A stretch of 64,000 nucleotides of DNA, from contig NZ_FNCO01000002.1 in assembly GCF_900100795.1 (NCBI RefSeq), positions 62,001 to 126,000 on the forward strand, written 5' to 3'. The notes beneath the pieces were generated by a model. The model did not search any database. It saw only the letters and a list, made by a program, of their open reading frames with translations, and had not been told where the DNA came from. The number at the start of each line of letters is the position of its first letter. Position 1 is the first letter of the stretch. The position numbers and the translations under genes are program-made. The stretch is from Pseudomonas abietaniphila. GTDB taxonomy: Bacteria > Pseudomonadota > Gammaproteobacteria > Pseudomonadales > Pseudomonadaceae. Below, piece by piece: positions 53,180 to 62,733 of the stretch.

Positions 53180-53899
53180 GTGAATCAATCCGCGAAACAG
53201 CCAGCAGGTACAACCATCAGCTACAAACGTCCGGACGGTAAGGATGTGAACGGATACCTCGCCAGCCCGGCGAAGACCGAGGGCGCTCCCGCCATTGTGG
53301 TGATTCAGGAATGGTGGGGCCTTAACGATCAGATTCGCGGCGTCGCCGACCGCCTGGCAGCGGCCGGTTATCTGGCGTTGGTGCCTGATCTGTACCGGGG
53401 GGAGATGACGGTCGAGGAAGAGGAAGCGCATCACCTGATGAGCAAACTCGATTTCGCCGACGCGGCCTCGCAGGACATCCGCGGCGCCGTGCAATACCTC
53501 AAAGGCCACACCCGGAACGTGGGCGTCACCGGTTTCTGCATGGGTGGGGCGCTGACCTTGCTGGCATTGAACTTCATCCCTGAACTGTCAGCGGGCGTGG
53601 TCTTTTACGGCATGCCGCCGCTGGAATACCTCGATCCCAAGGCCATCAAAGTGCCGGTCCAGGCGCACTGGGCGACGCAGGACGAGTTCTTCCCGGCGGA
53701 AAACGTCGACAAACTGGAAGAAAAACTCAGCGAGGGCGGAGTGGACATCGAGTTCCATCGCTATCTGGCGCATCACGCGTTCACCAACGAAGAAGCCGTG
53801 GGTTACGGACGGATCCCGGGCACTCAATACGACCCGGTCTGGGCGCAATTGGCGTGGGACCGCACGCTGACGTTCTTTGGGCGCACGCTCTGGGGCTGA
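53180..53899 (+). CDS. Dienelactone hydrolase family protein, 239 aa
   Basis: An alpha/beta hydrolase with the cysteine nucleophile in VTGFCMGG (C120), the conserved QEWWGLN motif (E44), and a C-terminal HHAF that would supply the histidine. The motif order Glu-Cys-His with a Cys in place of the usual Ser defines dienelactone hydrolases. It is a cytosolic enzyme acting on lactones or similar esters. GGGAG ribosome site before GTG 53180. It follows the SDR gene by 133 bases. Confidence 0.92.
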   Translation: MNQSAKQPAGTTISYKRPDGKDVNGYLASPAKTEGAPAIVVIQEWWGLNDQIRGVADRLAAAGYLALVPDLYRGEMTVEEEEAHHLMSKLDFADAASQDIRGAVQYLKGHTRNVGVTGFCMGGALTLLALNFIPELSAGVVFYGMPPLEYLDPKAIKVPVQAHWATQDEFFPAENVDKLEEKLSEGGVDIEFHRYLAHHAFTNEEAVGYGRIPGTQYDPVWAQLAWDRTLTFFGRTLWG

Positions 53900-54045
53900 T
53901 GCCCGGTTAAGGGTTAAACGTTGTAACGGAGGAAGCGAAGCGCGCGACGGGGTCATTCCGGCCCCGTGCCTGGACAGGCAGCTCGCGCGTTTCGCTGGCT
54001 TCAACCGTATCGGACAGCGGGGTCAAGCACCCCGACCGCTCACGG

Positions 54046-54564
54046 TCAGATCACCCCGCACGCGACGCGGTCGCCACCACCGCCCAGCGGCATGGGCATG
54101 TCGGCGTGATTGTCACCACCTGCGTGAATCATCAACGCGTGGCCCTTGATGTCCGAGATTTTTTTCAACCGCGGCGCCAGCACCGGATAGGTGGCCATGC
54201 CGTCGGCGGTGACGTAGACCGCGGGCAAATCGCCCAAGTGGCCTTCGACATAAGGTCCGAGGTGTTTGCCGGTCTTTTTCGGGTCGAAATGTCCGCCAGC
54301 GGCCAGTGCCGCGCCTTTCTTGCCGTCTTTGGTACCAGCATCACAGCTGCCGTTTTCATGCACGTGAAAACCGTGAACGCCCGCAGGTAACGAACTCAGC
54401 TTGGGCGTGAACACCAGCCCGTAGGCGGTTTCGCTGATGGTGACTTGACCGATGGGTTGTGGCGCGCCGTCGGCGCTGACCAGGTTCATGGGGACATCGA
54501 GTGTGGCCGCCTGGGCACCGAGGGAAAGCGAGCCGAGAAGACCGAGCCATAGATAACGTTTCAT
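54046..54564 (-). CDS. sodC: Copper/zinc superoxide dismutase, periplasmic
   Basis: A 172-aa protein with a signal peptide (1-19, ending GAQA). The metal ligands are in [10 protein letters not shown], the zinc loop in [15 protein letters not shown], and the last ligand in [13 protein letters not shown]. The C-terminal [11 protein letters not shown] carries the disulfide partner cysteine. It dismutates superoxide in the periplasm, which helps bacteria facing a host oxidative burst. Start ATG 54564. Confidence 0.95.
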   Translation of the reverse strand: MKRYLWLGLLGSLSLGAQAATLDVPMNLVSADGAPQPIGQVTISETAYGLVFTPKLSSLPAGVHGFHVHENGSCDAGTKDGKKGAALAAGGHFDPKKTGKHLGPYVEGHLGDLPAVYVTADGMATYPVLAPRLKKISDIKGHALMIHAGGDNHADMPMPLGGGGDRVACGVI

Positions 54565-54681
54565 AAGCGTTCCATCGAAGGGATGAGGGTTCGACGTTCA
54601 GGTTTGCTGAACGGCCCGCAGCGTTCGGGGCTGCCTGGGTTTTGAGTGCTCGATGCTCAAGAGGTTCGCACTGAGTGTTAC

Positions 54682-55095
54682 TCAACGCAGGTGCTGCGGC
54701 GGAATGGCATAGGTGCCGACGACATGGGCGACTGCGTCCGGTATACCTTCGGAGTACAGCGACACCTCGCCAATGGCCAGCGTCTTGCCGACTTTCATCA
54801 ACTGGCATTCACCGATGATGCGCCGACCCGCTTCGGGTTTGCGCAGGAAATTGATGGTGAGGCTGGTGGTGACGGTCAACGGAACGATGCCGATGACGCC
54901 CAGCACCGCGACGTACAGCGCAACATCGGCCACGGCCATCAGCGTCGGCCCGGATACCGTCCCGCCAGGGCGCAGGTCAGCATGATCGATCACCTGGGAG
55001 ATCGTCGCCCGTTGATCACCCACCGCTTCGACGACGATCCGGGTCTGCGGAAACTCACGGGCGATGAACGCCGAAATCTCTTCCTTGCTCGCCAT
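54682..55095 (-). CDS. PaaI-like hotdog-fold thioesterase, 137 aa
   Basis: The hotdog signature HADLRPGGTVSGPTLMAVAD and the following helix are clear. These enzymes hydrolyse acyl-CoA thioesters as a housekeeping activity. Ribosome site GGAGAA before ATG 55095. It stands alone between sodC and the RidA gene. Confidence 0.87.
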   Translation of the reverse strand: MASKEEISAFIAREFPQTRIVVEAVGDQRATISQVIDHADLRPGGTVSGPTLMAVADVALYVAVLGVIGIVPLTVTTSLTINFLRKPEAGRRIIGECQLMKVGKTLAIGEVSLYSEGIPDAVAHVVGTYAIPPQHLR

Positions 55096-55195
55096 CTTGT
55101 TCTCCTGCGGTGTGGGGGAGACCAGACTCGATGAGCGAAGGCTTGCTTGTCAATGTGCTGTTTGAGCGGGTTGCTATGGCGACACCCCTGCACTC

Positions 55196-55222
55196 CTTGT
55201 GGGAGCGAATTCATTCGCGATT
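55196..55222. repeat. Single REP unit
   Basis: CCTTGTGGGAGCGAATTCATTCGCGA matches one arm of the pair at 51452. No inverse partner was found within the gap. Confidence 0.75.
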
Positions 55223-55374
55223 GGCCATCCCATCCAGCAACACTCTATATCAGCGCCGCAATGGCAAACCTTCCGCTGTTTTGCTGACGGTAAGGCTCGC
55301 CTGCGTGCGTTGATGGCGCAGATGACCGGGACTTTACCCGCGTCGATGTACTTGGCAGCGGTGTTGGACATCAT

Positions 55375-55887
55375 TCATGTCTTGAGCCTGACCACGCCTT
55401 CTACCTCGACCGCCGCCCCTCCGGGCAGTGAATGCACACCGATGGCTGAGCGGGCATGTCTGCCACGGGCGCCAAACAGTGCAGTCAGTACTTGCGATGC
55501 GGCGTTGATGACCTCCGACTGCGCCGCAAAGTCCGCATCGCCCCGCACATAACCCGTGATGCGGACGACCTGCGTTACGCGGCCCAGGTCGCCGTCACAG
55601 GCGGCTGCGACGATAGAAAGAAAATTCGCCACACACAGGCGCGCAGCCTCGCGCGCCTGTTCCATCGACACCTGCTGGCCGACGATGCCGGTGTAGCGAA
55701 TGTCCTGATTGAAGCGCGGCACCTGGCCCGAGACCCATAACAGGTCGCCATCGAGCACGCTCAGTTGAAAGTGCGCCGGAACGACGAACGTGTCCGGCAT
55801 GAGTGGATACAACGCCGCCAGTCGGCTGCCGAAGGGCTCGGCGACTTCGCGCAGCGGCAACCACTGTGGCTTCGAGTCCTCAGCCAT
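55375..55887 (-). CDS. RidA/YjgF-family protein, 170 aa
   Basis: Family sequence runs from LWVSGQVPRFNQDIRYTG through EAARLCVANFLSIVAAACDG to a C-terminal VEVEGVVRL. RidA relatives deaminate reactive enamine and imine intermediates. ATG 55887 overlaps the stop of the PhzF-like gene by eight bases, so the two are translated together, and the longer open frame upstream is not used. Confidence 0.87.
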   Translation of the reverse strand: MAEDSKPQWLPLREVAEPFGSRLAALYPLMPDTFVVPAHFQLSVLDGDLLWVSGQVPRFNQDIRYTGIVGQQVSMEQAREAARLCVANFLSIVAAACDGDLGRVTQVVRITGYVRGDADFAAQSEVINAASQVLTALFGARGRHARSAIGVHSLPGGAAVEVEGVVRLKT

Positions 55888-56782
55888 GGGCCTCTCCCGA
55901 CGGCGTCTGGTTGTCGGCAAAGGCGCTGTAACCCCCGACGAAGCAACCGCGCGGCGTGTTCGTCTGGTCCAGATCGAAACGTACGTAGATGTCTGAAGGG
56001 CGGCCCATGGCACGTCCCTGATGGATCAACACTGGCTCAGTGCTGCTCTCGATCAGGCCGTAATTCAGCAGACCGAACGCCAGTGCAGTGGCGGCGATGC
56101 CGGTTGCGGCATCTTCCGGGTAGCCCGAAGCCTTGGGGAACTGGCGGCTGTCGAACTGCCGAGGTGCCCCGGGGTGAGGGCAAAACAGGTAAAAACCGGT
56201 GGAGTCCAGGGCCTTGCACAGGGCCTCGATCCGAGCCGAGTCAGGGCGCGCTGCATCCAGCCGCTCGGGGGTTTTGACCGGAATCAGAGTTTTCACCCGA
56301 CTGGTCGCGGCATTGAGAAACGGAAGATCGAGGATGTCTTCGGCGTCCAGACCGATCGCCCGGATGATCTGCTCGCGCAGCTCAGGTTTGCTCAGCGGCT
56401 CGATGACGCCGACAGGCTGGGAGATTTCAATAAAAGGAGGTTCGCCGGCCGTGTCATGAACCTGCGCGGTGACGGTGCCGCTTATCGTATCGATCGATAA
56501 CTGATGGTTTTTCAGCTTGCCCAGGGTATGCAGCAGCCACACTGTGCCAATGGTGGCGTGGCCGCACATGCTCATCTCATGCAGCGGGACGAAGAAACGG
56601 AACTGATAATCGCTGCCGGTGCGTTCCCCTGCCGCAAACACAAAGCCGCTTTCATGGCCGTAGGCGCGGGCGATGGCTGTCATCTGCTCAGCATCAAGGC
56701 CTTCTGCGTCGATGACGATAGGTGCCGGGTTGCCGCCGCCCTGGCTGGATTTGAAGACTTCTACAACGCGCACATCCTTCAT
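55880..56782 (-). CDS. PhzF-family isomerase/epimerase, 300 aa
   Basis: PhzF/DapF-like fold with the N-terminal motif VEVFKSSQGGGNPAPIV, the catalytic glutamate in GHESGFVF (E44) and MCGHATIGT. The C-terminal domain has PEDAATGIAATAL. Family members isomerise or epimerise small metabolites; no other phenazine genes are present, so phenazine synthesis is unlikely. ATG 56782 is chosen by homology to MKDVRVVEVF; the frame is open far upstream through the AraC gene region. It overlaps the RidA gene and may act on an intermediate that RidA clears. Confidence 0.87.
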   Translation of the reverse strand: MKDVRVVEVFKSSQGGGNPAPIVIDAEGLDAEQMTAIARAYGHESGFVFAAGERTGSDYQFRFFVPLHEMSMCGHATIGTVWLLHTLGKLKNHQLSIDTISGTVTAQVHDTAGEPPFIEISQPVGVIEPLSKPELREQIIRAIGLDAEDILDLPFLNAATSRVKTLIPVKTPERLDAARPDSARIEALCKALDSTGFYLFCPHPGAPRQFDSRQFPKASGYPEDAATGIAATALAFGLLNYGLIESSTEPVLIHQGRAMGRPSDIYVRFDLDQTNTPRGCFVGGYSAFADNQTPSGEAHG

Positions 56783-56886
56783 GGTGACCTCGAAAACGGG
56801 AGACGGGGTCGATTGTGCCCAAGGGCTTTGTGACGGTCCCGCTCGATCGGGTCGCCGACCCGCACGTTTAGGCCAACGCCCCCGGA

Positions 56887-57726
56887 TCAGCGCGGCTTGC
56901 GCATCTGGCTGGGCACTACGCCCAGATAACGCTTGAACAGGCGAGCGAGGTAGGAGGGCGAATCGATGCCCACCGCCAGACTGATGTCGAGAATCGACAG
57001 CGAGGTGGTGGAAATCAGCCTTGCGGCGGTTTCCACTCGCGTGCGGTTTGTGAAGTCCAGCAGGGTTTCGCCGGTGAAGGCCTTGAACAGGCGGGTGAGG
57101 TGGCGCCGGGACAGGTGGAACTGATAGCCGATCAGGTCGACGGTCAAGTCGTCCTGCAGATTTTCCTGCACGTACCGCTGGATGTCGCGAACCAGCAGCG
57201 CGTGCTGCAGCCGCTCGGCAGGCTGCGGCTGAGATTGTTGCGTGGCGATCAGCCGCGCGCATTCTTCAAACAGCAATTGATTGAGGTGTGGCAGCTGGCG
57301 CTGGAACGCGTCGGGCGAGGTCACCTGCCGCAGTTGATCATGCAGCAGCAGGATGCTGTCCAGGGCGTCGCTGCCTTGCCAGACCTCCGCGCGATGGGCC
57401 CGCTGCGCGAACGTGCGATAGCCCTCCAGGCGACCCTGACGCTCGATGTGTTCGGAGTCTACATACAGCGCCACGTGCTTTTCCCGGCCCGGCGCTGCCC
57501 GAGTGGAATGGGCGGAGTCGGCTGGCACCAGCGAGAACGACTGCCGCGACACATGCCGCGCCTGGGGGGTGTTTTCGGTCGACAGGAACAGTCCACCCTG
57601 ACGCGGCAACAACAGCATATGGCAGTCGTGGGCATGCCAGTCCTGCGCATAGCCGCTGCTCTCGCTGATTTCAAACCGGAAGCGCTCGGACGACCGGCCG
57701 CTGAACTTGGGCGAAAGAGGGGCCAT
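56887..57726 (-). CDS. AraC-family transcriptional regulator, 279 aa
   Basis: The N-terminal cupin-type sensor contains QDWHAHDCHMLLLPRQGGLF. The C-terminal double helix-turn-helix has DLTVDLIGYQFHLSRRHLTR and LDISLAVGIDSPSYLARLFK, matching AraC. Start ATG 57726 follows GCGAGG. It lies 19 bases downstream of the GltP-like transporter gene and reads in the same direction, and the PhzF/RidA pair follows. It may control either neighbour. Confidence 0.9.
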   Translation of the reverse strand: MAPLSPKFSGRSSERFRFEISESSGYAQDWHAHDCHMLLLPRQGGLFLSTENTPQARHVSRQSFSLVPADSAHSTRAAPGREKHVALYVDSEHIERQGRLEGYRTFAQRAHRAEVWQGSDALDSILLLHDQLRQVTSPDAFQRQLPHLNQLLFEECARLIATQQSQPQPAERLQHALLVRDIQRYVQENLQDDLTVDLIGYQFHLSRRHLTRLFKAFTGETLLDFTNRTRVETAARLISTTSLSILDISLAVGIDSPSYLARLFKRYLGVVPSQMRKPR

Positions 57727-57745
57727 CGAGTCGACCTCGCTGATG

Positions 57746-59071
57746 TCAGTTAGCCGTTGCAATGAGCTGTTCGCTCCGGGGTGACGGAGCAGACAGGGAT
57801 TTCCAGTAGCGCTCACCGGCCGCATCATCGTACATCCCTTCCCAGCGGGCGACGACCAGCACGGCCAGCGCGTTGCCGACGATGTTCAGCGCCGTGCGGG
57901 CCATGTCCATGATGCGGTCGACCCCGGCGATGAATGCCAGTCCTTCCAGCGGAATGCCGACGCTGCCCAGAGTCGCCAGCAGCACCACGAAGGAAACGCC
58001 TGGCACACCGGCGATGCCTTTGGAGGTTACCATCAGCGTCAGCACCAGCGTGATCTGCTGGCCTAACGACAGGTCGATACCGTATAGCTGGGCGATGAAC
58101 ACCGCCGCAATGCTTTGATAAAGGGTCGATCCGTCGAGGTTGAACGAGTAGCCGGTGGGCACGACGAAGCGGCTGATCGCGCGAGGCGCGCCATAGGCTT
58201 CCATTTTCTCGATGATGCGCGGCAGCACGGTTTCCGAACTGGCCGTGGAATAGCCGAGGATCATCTCGGCCTTGAGGATGCGCATCAGCTTCCACACCGA
58301 AAACCCGCAGGCCCGCGCCACCAGGCCGAAGATTACGATGCCGAAGAAGGCGATGGCGGCGTAGACCAGCGTGACCAGGCGCGCCAGAGGCCACAGGGAG
58401 GCAAAGCCGAAGTTGGCGACGGTGACCGAAATCAGTGCGAAAACGCCAATCGGTGCACAGCGCATGATCATGTAGGTGATCTTGAACATGGTCTGCGACA
58501 CCCCTTCCAGCACGCTTACCAGCGGCAGGCGCAGCTCGTCCTTGAGACTGGACAGGCCCAGGCCGAACATCACCGAGAAGAAGATGATCGCCAGCATGTC
58601 GCCTCGCACGATGGCCGCAAACACGTTGGGCGGCACCAGATTGAGCAGGGTGGTAATGAAGGCGTGGTTGGCCTGGACTTCGCTGGTGGTCTTCTCGTAT
58701 TGGGAGATGTCGGTGGTGCCCAACTGGCTCATGTCGATACCGTGACCGGGCTGAAATACGTTGGCCAGCACCAGGCCGACGACGATTGCCAACGTGGTAA
58801 TGATCTCGAAGTAGAGCAAGGTCTTGACGCCGATGCGGCCGAGCTTCCTGCTGTCGCCGACGCCTGCGATGCCGACGATCAGGGAAGAAATCACGATGGG
58901 GATCACGATCATTTTGATCAGCCGGATAAACAGGTCGCCTGCCGGTTGCAGCACGTTGCCGATCCACCAGCCCTTGTCTGCGCTGAAGTGGTTGAGCAGT
59001 GCGCCGACAGCGATGCCTAGCAGCAGACCGATGAGGATCTGCCAGGCGAGACTCAGTTTTGCCTTGGTCAT
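57746..59071 (-). CDS. gltP: GltP-like proton/glutamate-aspartate symporter (DAACS family)
   Basis: A 441-aa inner-membrane carrier with eight or so hydrophobic segments and the family signature GYSTASSETVLPRIIEKM, the hairpin FNLDGSTLYQSIAAVFIAQL, and AGVDRIMDMARTALNIVGN in the substrate site. The pattern fits GltP more than DctA. It takes up glutamate and aspartate with protons. The AraC gene lies immediately downstream. Confidence 0.9.
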   Translation of the reverse strand: MTKAKLSLAWQILIGLLLGIAVGALLNHFSADKGWWIGNVLQPAGDLFIRLIKMIVIPIVISSLIVGIAGVGDSRKLGRIGVKTLLYFEIITTLAIVVGLVLANVFQPGHGIDMSQLGTTDISQYEKTTSEVQANHAFITTLLNLVPPNVFAAIVRGDMLAIIFFSVMFGLGLSSLKDELRLPLVSVLEGVSQTMFKITYMIMRCAPIGVFALISVTVANFGFASLWPLARLVTLVYAAIAFFGIVIFGLVARACGFSVWKLMRILKAEMILGYSTASSETVLPRIIEKMEAYGAPRAISRFVVPTGYSFNLDGSTLYQSIAAVFIAQLYGIDLSLGQQITLVLTLMVTSKGIAGVPGVSFVVLLATLGSVGIPLEGLAFIAGVDRIMDMARTALNIVGNALAVLVVARWEGMYDDAAGERYWKSLSAPSPRSEQLIATAN

Positions 59072-59472
59072 GTCAGGTGTTCCCTTGCTGGTGAAGTCGA
59101 GGCGAAATACCGCAACGAGTCATGGCTCGCCGATGGCAGCTCGATGTTGAGCCGGTCTTTGGGCAGGGTCGGCGTCAATCGGGCCGATTGCCGACACGAT
59201 TGGGCCACGCCCCGTGTTGACTTGCCTGCCAGCGACACAAATTCACCGTCCACGACAACCTGAGCGCAGGTGCGGGCTGACACGGCGGGTTAGCCGGTTT
59301 TGCTGCCGCTTCGCGCCAGATCGCGAGCAAGCTTGCTCCTGCAGCCCCTGGCCAGAAATAAAGTCTTCAGGGGCTGCTATCAAGCGGCGTTAAAACCAAT
59401 ACTCAACTAGTCTTGGCCTTCGGTCCTGCGGTTGTCGTGGACGTTGATGGACGGGGTTGGGGCAGGGCACGC
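59072..59472. other. Intergenic stretch between gltP and the FGGY kinase, with one REP unit
   Basis: No gene. A single REP-like unit ATCGCGAGCAAGCTTGCTCC lies near 59320-59344. The two flanking genes are divergent, so promoters for both should lie here, but no clear operator stands out. Confidence 0.5.
59320..59344. repeat. Single REP-like unit
   Basis: ATCGCGAGCAAGCTTGCTCCTGCAG is of the same family as the pair at 42970 (CGCGAGC…TGCAGG). Confidence 0.7.
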
Positions 59473-60993
59473 ATGCAGAAAATCGTCATAGGGATCGATC
59501 TGAGCACGACCACGTGCAAGGCCATTGCCTGGGATGTGCGGGGCATGCTGGTGGCGCAGGCGCGGGCGCCACTGGCGTTGTCCCGGCCGGCACCCAACGC
59601 CTACGAGCAGGACCCCGAAGACTGGTGGCGGGCCACGCAATGTGCGCTGAAGTCTCTGCTGGCAATGATCGAGGGCAAGGTCATCGCCGCCGTCTGCGTG
59701 GTCAATCAGCGCGAAACGGTGGCGGTCACTGACGCCGAGGACCGGTTGCTGCGGCCGGCGATTCTCTGGCTCGACGAGCGCCGCAAGGACGAAGTGGCCG
59801 CGCTCTGTCAGCGCGTCGGTCACGAGCGGTTGCACGCCATCACCGGCAAACCCCACGACTGGGCCCCCGCCATTTACAGCCTGGCGTGGATGGCGGATGC
59901 CGAACCCGAGCGCTTCAGGCAGATTCGACATGTCTACGAACCGCACGCCTGGCTGGTACGCAAGCTGACGGGCGAGTTCCTTACCAGTTGGGCCAGCGCC
60001 GATCCGTTTGGCGCTTTCGACATTCACACGCATGCCTGGGCCGAGGACGTGCTCCAGGCGCTGCCCATCCCGCTCAGCACCGCGTGTTTTCCCAACGCTG
60101 CTGCCCCGGGCTCCGTGCTGGGCACGGTAACCGGGCAGGCGCAGGCGCTGACCGGGCTTCCAGCGGGCACGCCGGTGGTCGCGGGCGGTGGAGACGGGCA
60201 GGCGGGCGGGCTGGGCATCGGTGTGGTCAGTGCTGGCACTGCGTACCTGAATCTGGGCACGGCGATTGTCTCGGGGGTGTATGCCGACACGCCGAGGGTG
60301 GACGAGGCTTTCCGCACGATGTGTGCCATCGACCGTCAGGGCTATGTGCTGGAAACCTCGCTCCGCTCCGGCACCTTGCTGATCAACAGCCTGTTGCGAC
60401 AGTTTTTCGAGATTGACGTGGTCGCTCAACCGGACAGCCTGATTCGTCTTGAAATCGAGGCGTCGCGGGTGGCGCCTGGCAGCGCCGGTCTGATCCTGCT
60501 GCCGTACTGGAACGGTGTGATGAATCCGTACTGGGATCAGGACGCACGCGGATGCCTGTTGGGGTTGTCGCCGGATCACGGACGCGCGGAAATTTACCGG
60601 GCGGTGCTCGAAGGCATTGCCCTTGAGCAAGCCGTTGCCACACAACGCATGGTCCAGGCCACGGGCGAGCCGGTGAACACGTTCGTCGCCATCGGCGGTG
60701 GGGCGGCCAGCCGTCTGTGGTGTCAGATCATTGCCGACATCACCGACCGGCCGGTGATCCGTGCCGCGACCCAGGAAGCCTCCAGTCTGGGCGCCGGCAT
60801 TGCGGCGGCGGTCGGTGCCGGTTGGTACGAAGACTTCGCCAGCGCGGCGCAGGTCATGACCCAGGACGGCGAGACGTTCTTGCCGAATCCGGCGTTGCGC
60901 GAATTTCACCAGGAACTGTTGGCGCTCTACAGCGAGCTGTACCCAAGGCTGCGTGACCTGTATCCGCGCCTCGCGAAGCTCAACCGGCGCTGA
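59473..60993 (+). CDS. FGGY-family carbohydrate kinase (xylulokinase-like), 506 aa
   Basis: The ATPase fold begins VIGIDLSTTTCKAIAWD. The QRET sugar-binding motif lies in CVVNQRETVAVTD, with WLDERR shortly after. The second phosphate motif is in YLNLGTAIVSG and the adenosine motif in FVAIGGGAASRLWCQIIADI. FGGY kinases phosphorylate pentuloses and polyols. ATG 59473 begins the conserved part; an upstream ATG is not supported. It converges on a reductase related to L-xylulose reductase, with a SorC regulator and an ABC transporter next to it. Confidence 0.87.
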   Translation: MQKIVIGIDLSTTTCKAIAWDVRGMLVAQARAPLALSRPAPNAYEQDPEDWWRATQCALKSLLAMIEGKVIAAVCVVNQRETVAVTDAEDRLLRPAILWLDERRKDEVAALCQRVGHERLHAITGKPHDWAPAIYSLAWMADAEPERFRQIRHVYEPHAWLVRKLTGEFLTSWASADPFGAFDIHTHAWAEDVLQALPIPLSTACFPNAAAPGSVLGTVTGQAQALTGLPAGTPVVAGGGDGQAGGLGIGVVSAGTAYLNLGTAIVSGVYADTPRVDEAFRTMCAIDRQGYVLETSLRSGTLLINSLLRQFFEIDVVAQPDSLIRLEIEASRVAPGSAGLILLPYWNGVMNPYWDQDARGCLLGLSPDHGRAEIYRAVLEGIALEQAVATQRMVQATGEPVNTFVAIGGGAASRLWCQIIADITDRPVIRAATQEASSLGAGIAAAVGAGWYEDFASAAQVMTQDGETFLPNPALREFHQELLALYSELYPRLRDLYPRLAKLNRR

Positions 60994-61699
60994 AACCGCC
61001 ATCGACCGTCAACGTCACGCCATTGATCATCCCGGCATCGTCGCTGAGCAGGAAGGCGATGGTCGAGGCGATTTCGCTCGGCTGCACAAAACGTCCCAAC
61101 GGAATGCGCGCGAGCATTGACGCGGCCTTGACCGGGTCGCTCCAGGCCTTGTCGGCCATCGGTGTCAGGGTCACCACCGGGTTCACGCTGTTGACCCGGA
61201 TGCCATACGGCCCCAACTCCACGGCCATGACCCGCGTCATTGCGTCCAGCGCGGCCTTCGAGGCGCAATACGCCAGATGATCACGAGTGCCGACGGCGGC
61301 GGCGAGGCTCGAGACGTTGACGACAGCGCCCGGCATACCGCGTTTGATCAGGTCCCGGGCCACCACCTGAGCCACCACCATGGGCGCGCGCGTGTTGACC
61401 GCCATCAAGTGATCGAAGGTCTCCACCGACGTGTCGAGAAACGACTCCAGTTCCACGACGCCCGCGCAGTTGACCAGCAGGTCGATTGGCAGCATCGAGG
61501 CGACAGCGGCCTGGGTCGCCGCGACATCCGCCAGATCCACTACCAAGGTGTGGTCGCAGTAGGTAAGGTCGGCCGCATTGCGTCCAAGGGCGATGACTTG
61601 TGCACCGCAGCGTGCCAGCCATTGCACGGTTTCACGGCCGATGCCCTTGCCGGCCCCGGTCACCAGGATACGTTTGCCCATGAAGTCGTGAGTGGCCAT
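60980..61699 (-). CDS. SDR related to L-xylulose (dicarbonyl) reductase, 239 aa
   Basis: An NADP-type SDR with VTGAGKGIGRETV, NCAGV, the catalytic Ser in VNVSSLA, and YCASKAALDAMTR as the YxxxK motif. The stretch VNPVVTLTPMADKAWSDP strongly resembles DCXR (L-xylulose reductase) in my memory of that enzyme. It would interconvert L-xylulose and xylitol or a similar polyol. The 3' end overlaps the end of the convergent FGGY kinase gene by 14 bases. It sits just after the SorC regulator gene in the same direction. Confidence 0.82.
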   Translation of the reverse strand: MATHDFMGKRILVTGAGKGIGRETVQWLARCGAQVIALGRNAADLTYCDHTLVVDLADVAATQAAVASMLPIDLLVNCAGVVELESFLDTSVETFDHLMAVNTRAPMVVAQVVARDLIKRGMPGAVVNVSSLAAAVGTRDHLAYCASKAALDAMTRVMAVELGPYGIRVNSVNPVVTLTPMADKAWSDPVKAASMLARIPLGRFVQPSEIASTIAFLLSDDAGMINGVTLTVDGGFSAG

Positions 61700-61715
61700 G
61701 GCGGTTGCTCCAGCG

Positions 61716-62696
61716 TCAGTTGTCTTGTTCGAGCAGTTGCTGCGCGGCGCTTTCGTCGATCACCAGTTCGTGAACGACGTTGCGCAGCAACACCGCGCGA
61801 ATGATCTCGGCCTTGTACGGCCCACCCGATACCAGCACCACCTTGCCGATCTTGCGCAGGTCTTCAAGATCCAGCGAAATCGCGCGTCGGTTCAACGGGT
61901 GATTGACTTCAATGCCGTCGCGATCCAGCCAGCGGCCGAGCAGATCGCCCACGGCGCCGGCGGCGCGCAGTGAGCGGGCGTCTTCGGGATTGACCAGCCC
62001 CAGTTCCAGCATCAGCGAGCGTTCGCTGAGATCGCCGACCGTCAACAGCGCCAGATCGGCCTGACGTGCCTTGCCCAGTACATCCTGCACCGAGGCTTCT
62101 GCCAGGATCATGTCCCGGTACGGCTCAGAGGGCGCGAACACCGGGGCCGCCAGGTAGTAGTAAGAGCCGCCGAACAGGCCCGCCAGACTGGAGGCGATTT
62201 CCACGGTGTTGTTTGCCGACCCGTAATGCAGGCCGCCGAGCAGCGACACCACGGTCATGTTGGGCAGCGCCCGGCCTTGCAGTTCACGCACCGCCTGACG
62301 AAGGGTGCGGCCCCAGCCCACGGCGATGATGCAGCCATCGACCAGATACTCCTCGATGCTCGGCGCAACACCCACCCCAAGCACGCGAAAGATGGTCGAC
62401 GGATCGTCCGGGGACGGCACCACGGTGACCCGCTCCAGGCCAAACCGCTCCTGAATCCGCTCCTCAAGCTCGATGCACGAGGCCAGCGGCGAATTGATGC
62501 GAATCTGCACCACACCGGTTTCACGGCACGTCGCCAGCGCCTTGTTGACCCGCACGCGCGTGATGCCGAGACGGTCGGCGATCTGCTGCTGGGTCATGTT
62601 GTTGACGTAGTAGTACCAGGCGATGCGGATGTTCAGTTGATCCTCCGCGTTCACCGTTTCGGTGTCGGCGGTCAGTTCCGAGTAGCGATTCTGCAC
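61716..62696 (-). CDS. SorC/DeoR-type sugar-binding transcriptional regulator, 326 aa
   Basis: The N-terminal helix-turn-helix has YYVNNMTQQQIADRLGITRV then VNKALATCRE. A sugar-binding domain of about 260 residues follows (GCIIAVGWGRTLRQAV, VVSLLGGLHYGSANN), as in SorC regulators. It probably senses a phosphorylated polyol or pentulose and controls the adjacent transporter and enzymes. It lies 37 bases after the permease gene on the same strand, so the genes are likely one unit. Confidence 0.88.
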   Translation of the reverse strand: MQNRYSELTADTETVNAEDQLNIRIAWYYYVNNMTQQQIADRLGITRVRVNKALATCRETGVVQIRINSPLASCIELEERIQERFGLERVTVVPSPDDPSTIFRVLGVGVAPSIEEYLVDGCIIAVGWGRTLRQAVRELQGRALPNMTVVSLLGGLHYGSANNTVEIASSLAGLFGGSYYYLAAPVFAPSEPYRDMILAEASVQDVLGKARQADLALLTVGDLSERSLMLELGLVNPEDARSLRAAGAVGDLLGRWLDRDGIEVNHPLNRRAISLDLEDLRKIGKVVLVSGGPYKAEIIRAVLLRNVVHELVIDESAAQQLLEQDN

Positions 62697-62733
62697 GGCA
62701 GTGTCCTTGGTAAAGCCTGTTTTGCGGCACGCC

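Noticed and set aside
55880..57262. Long 460-codon version of the PhzF-like protein
   Set aside because: The extra N-terminal part overlaps the AraC gene and reads as out-of-frame sequence; family homology begins at 56782.
58115..59020. Long plus-strand frame opposite gltP
   Set aside because: It mirrors the codon pattern of gltP and shows no motif; the symporter on the other strand is clear.
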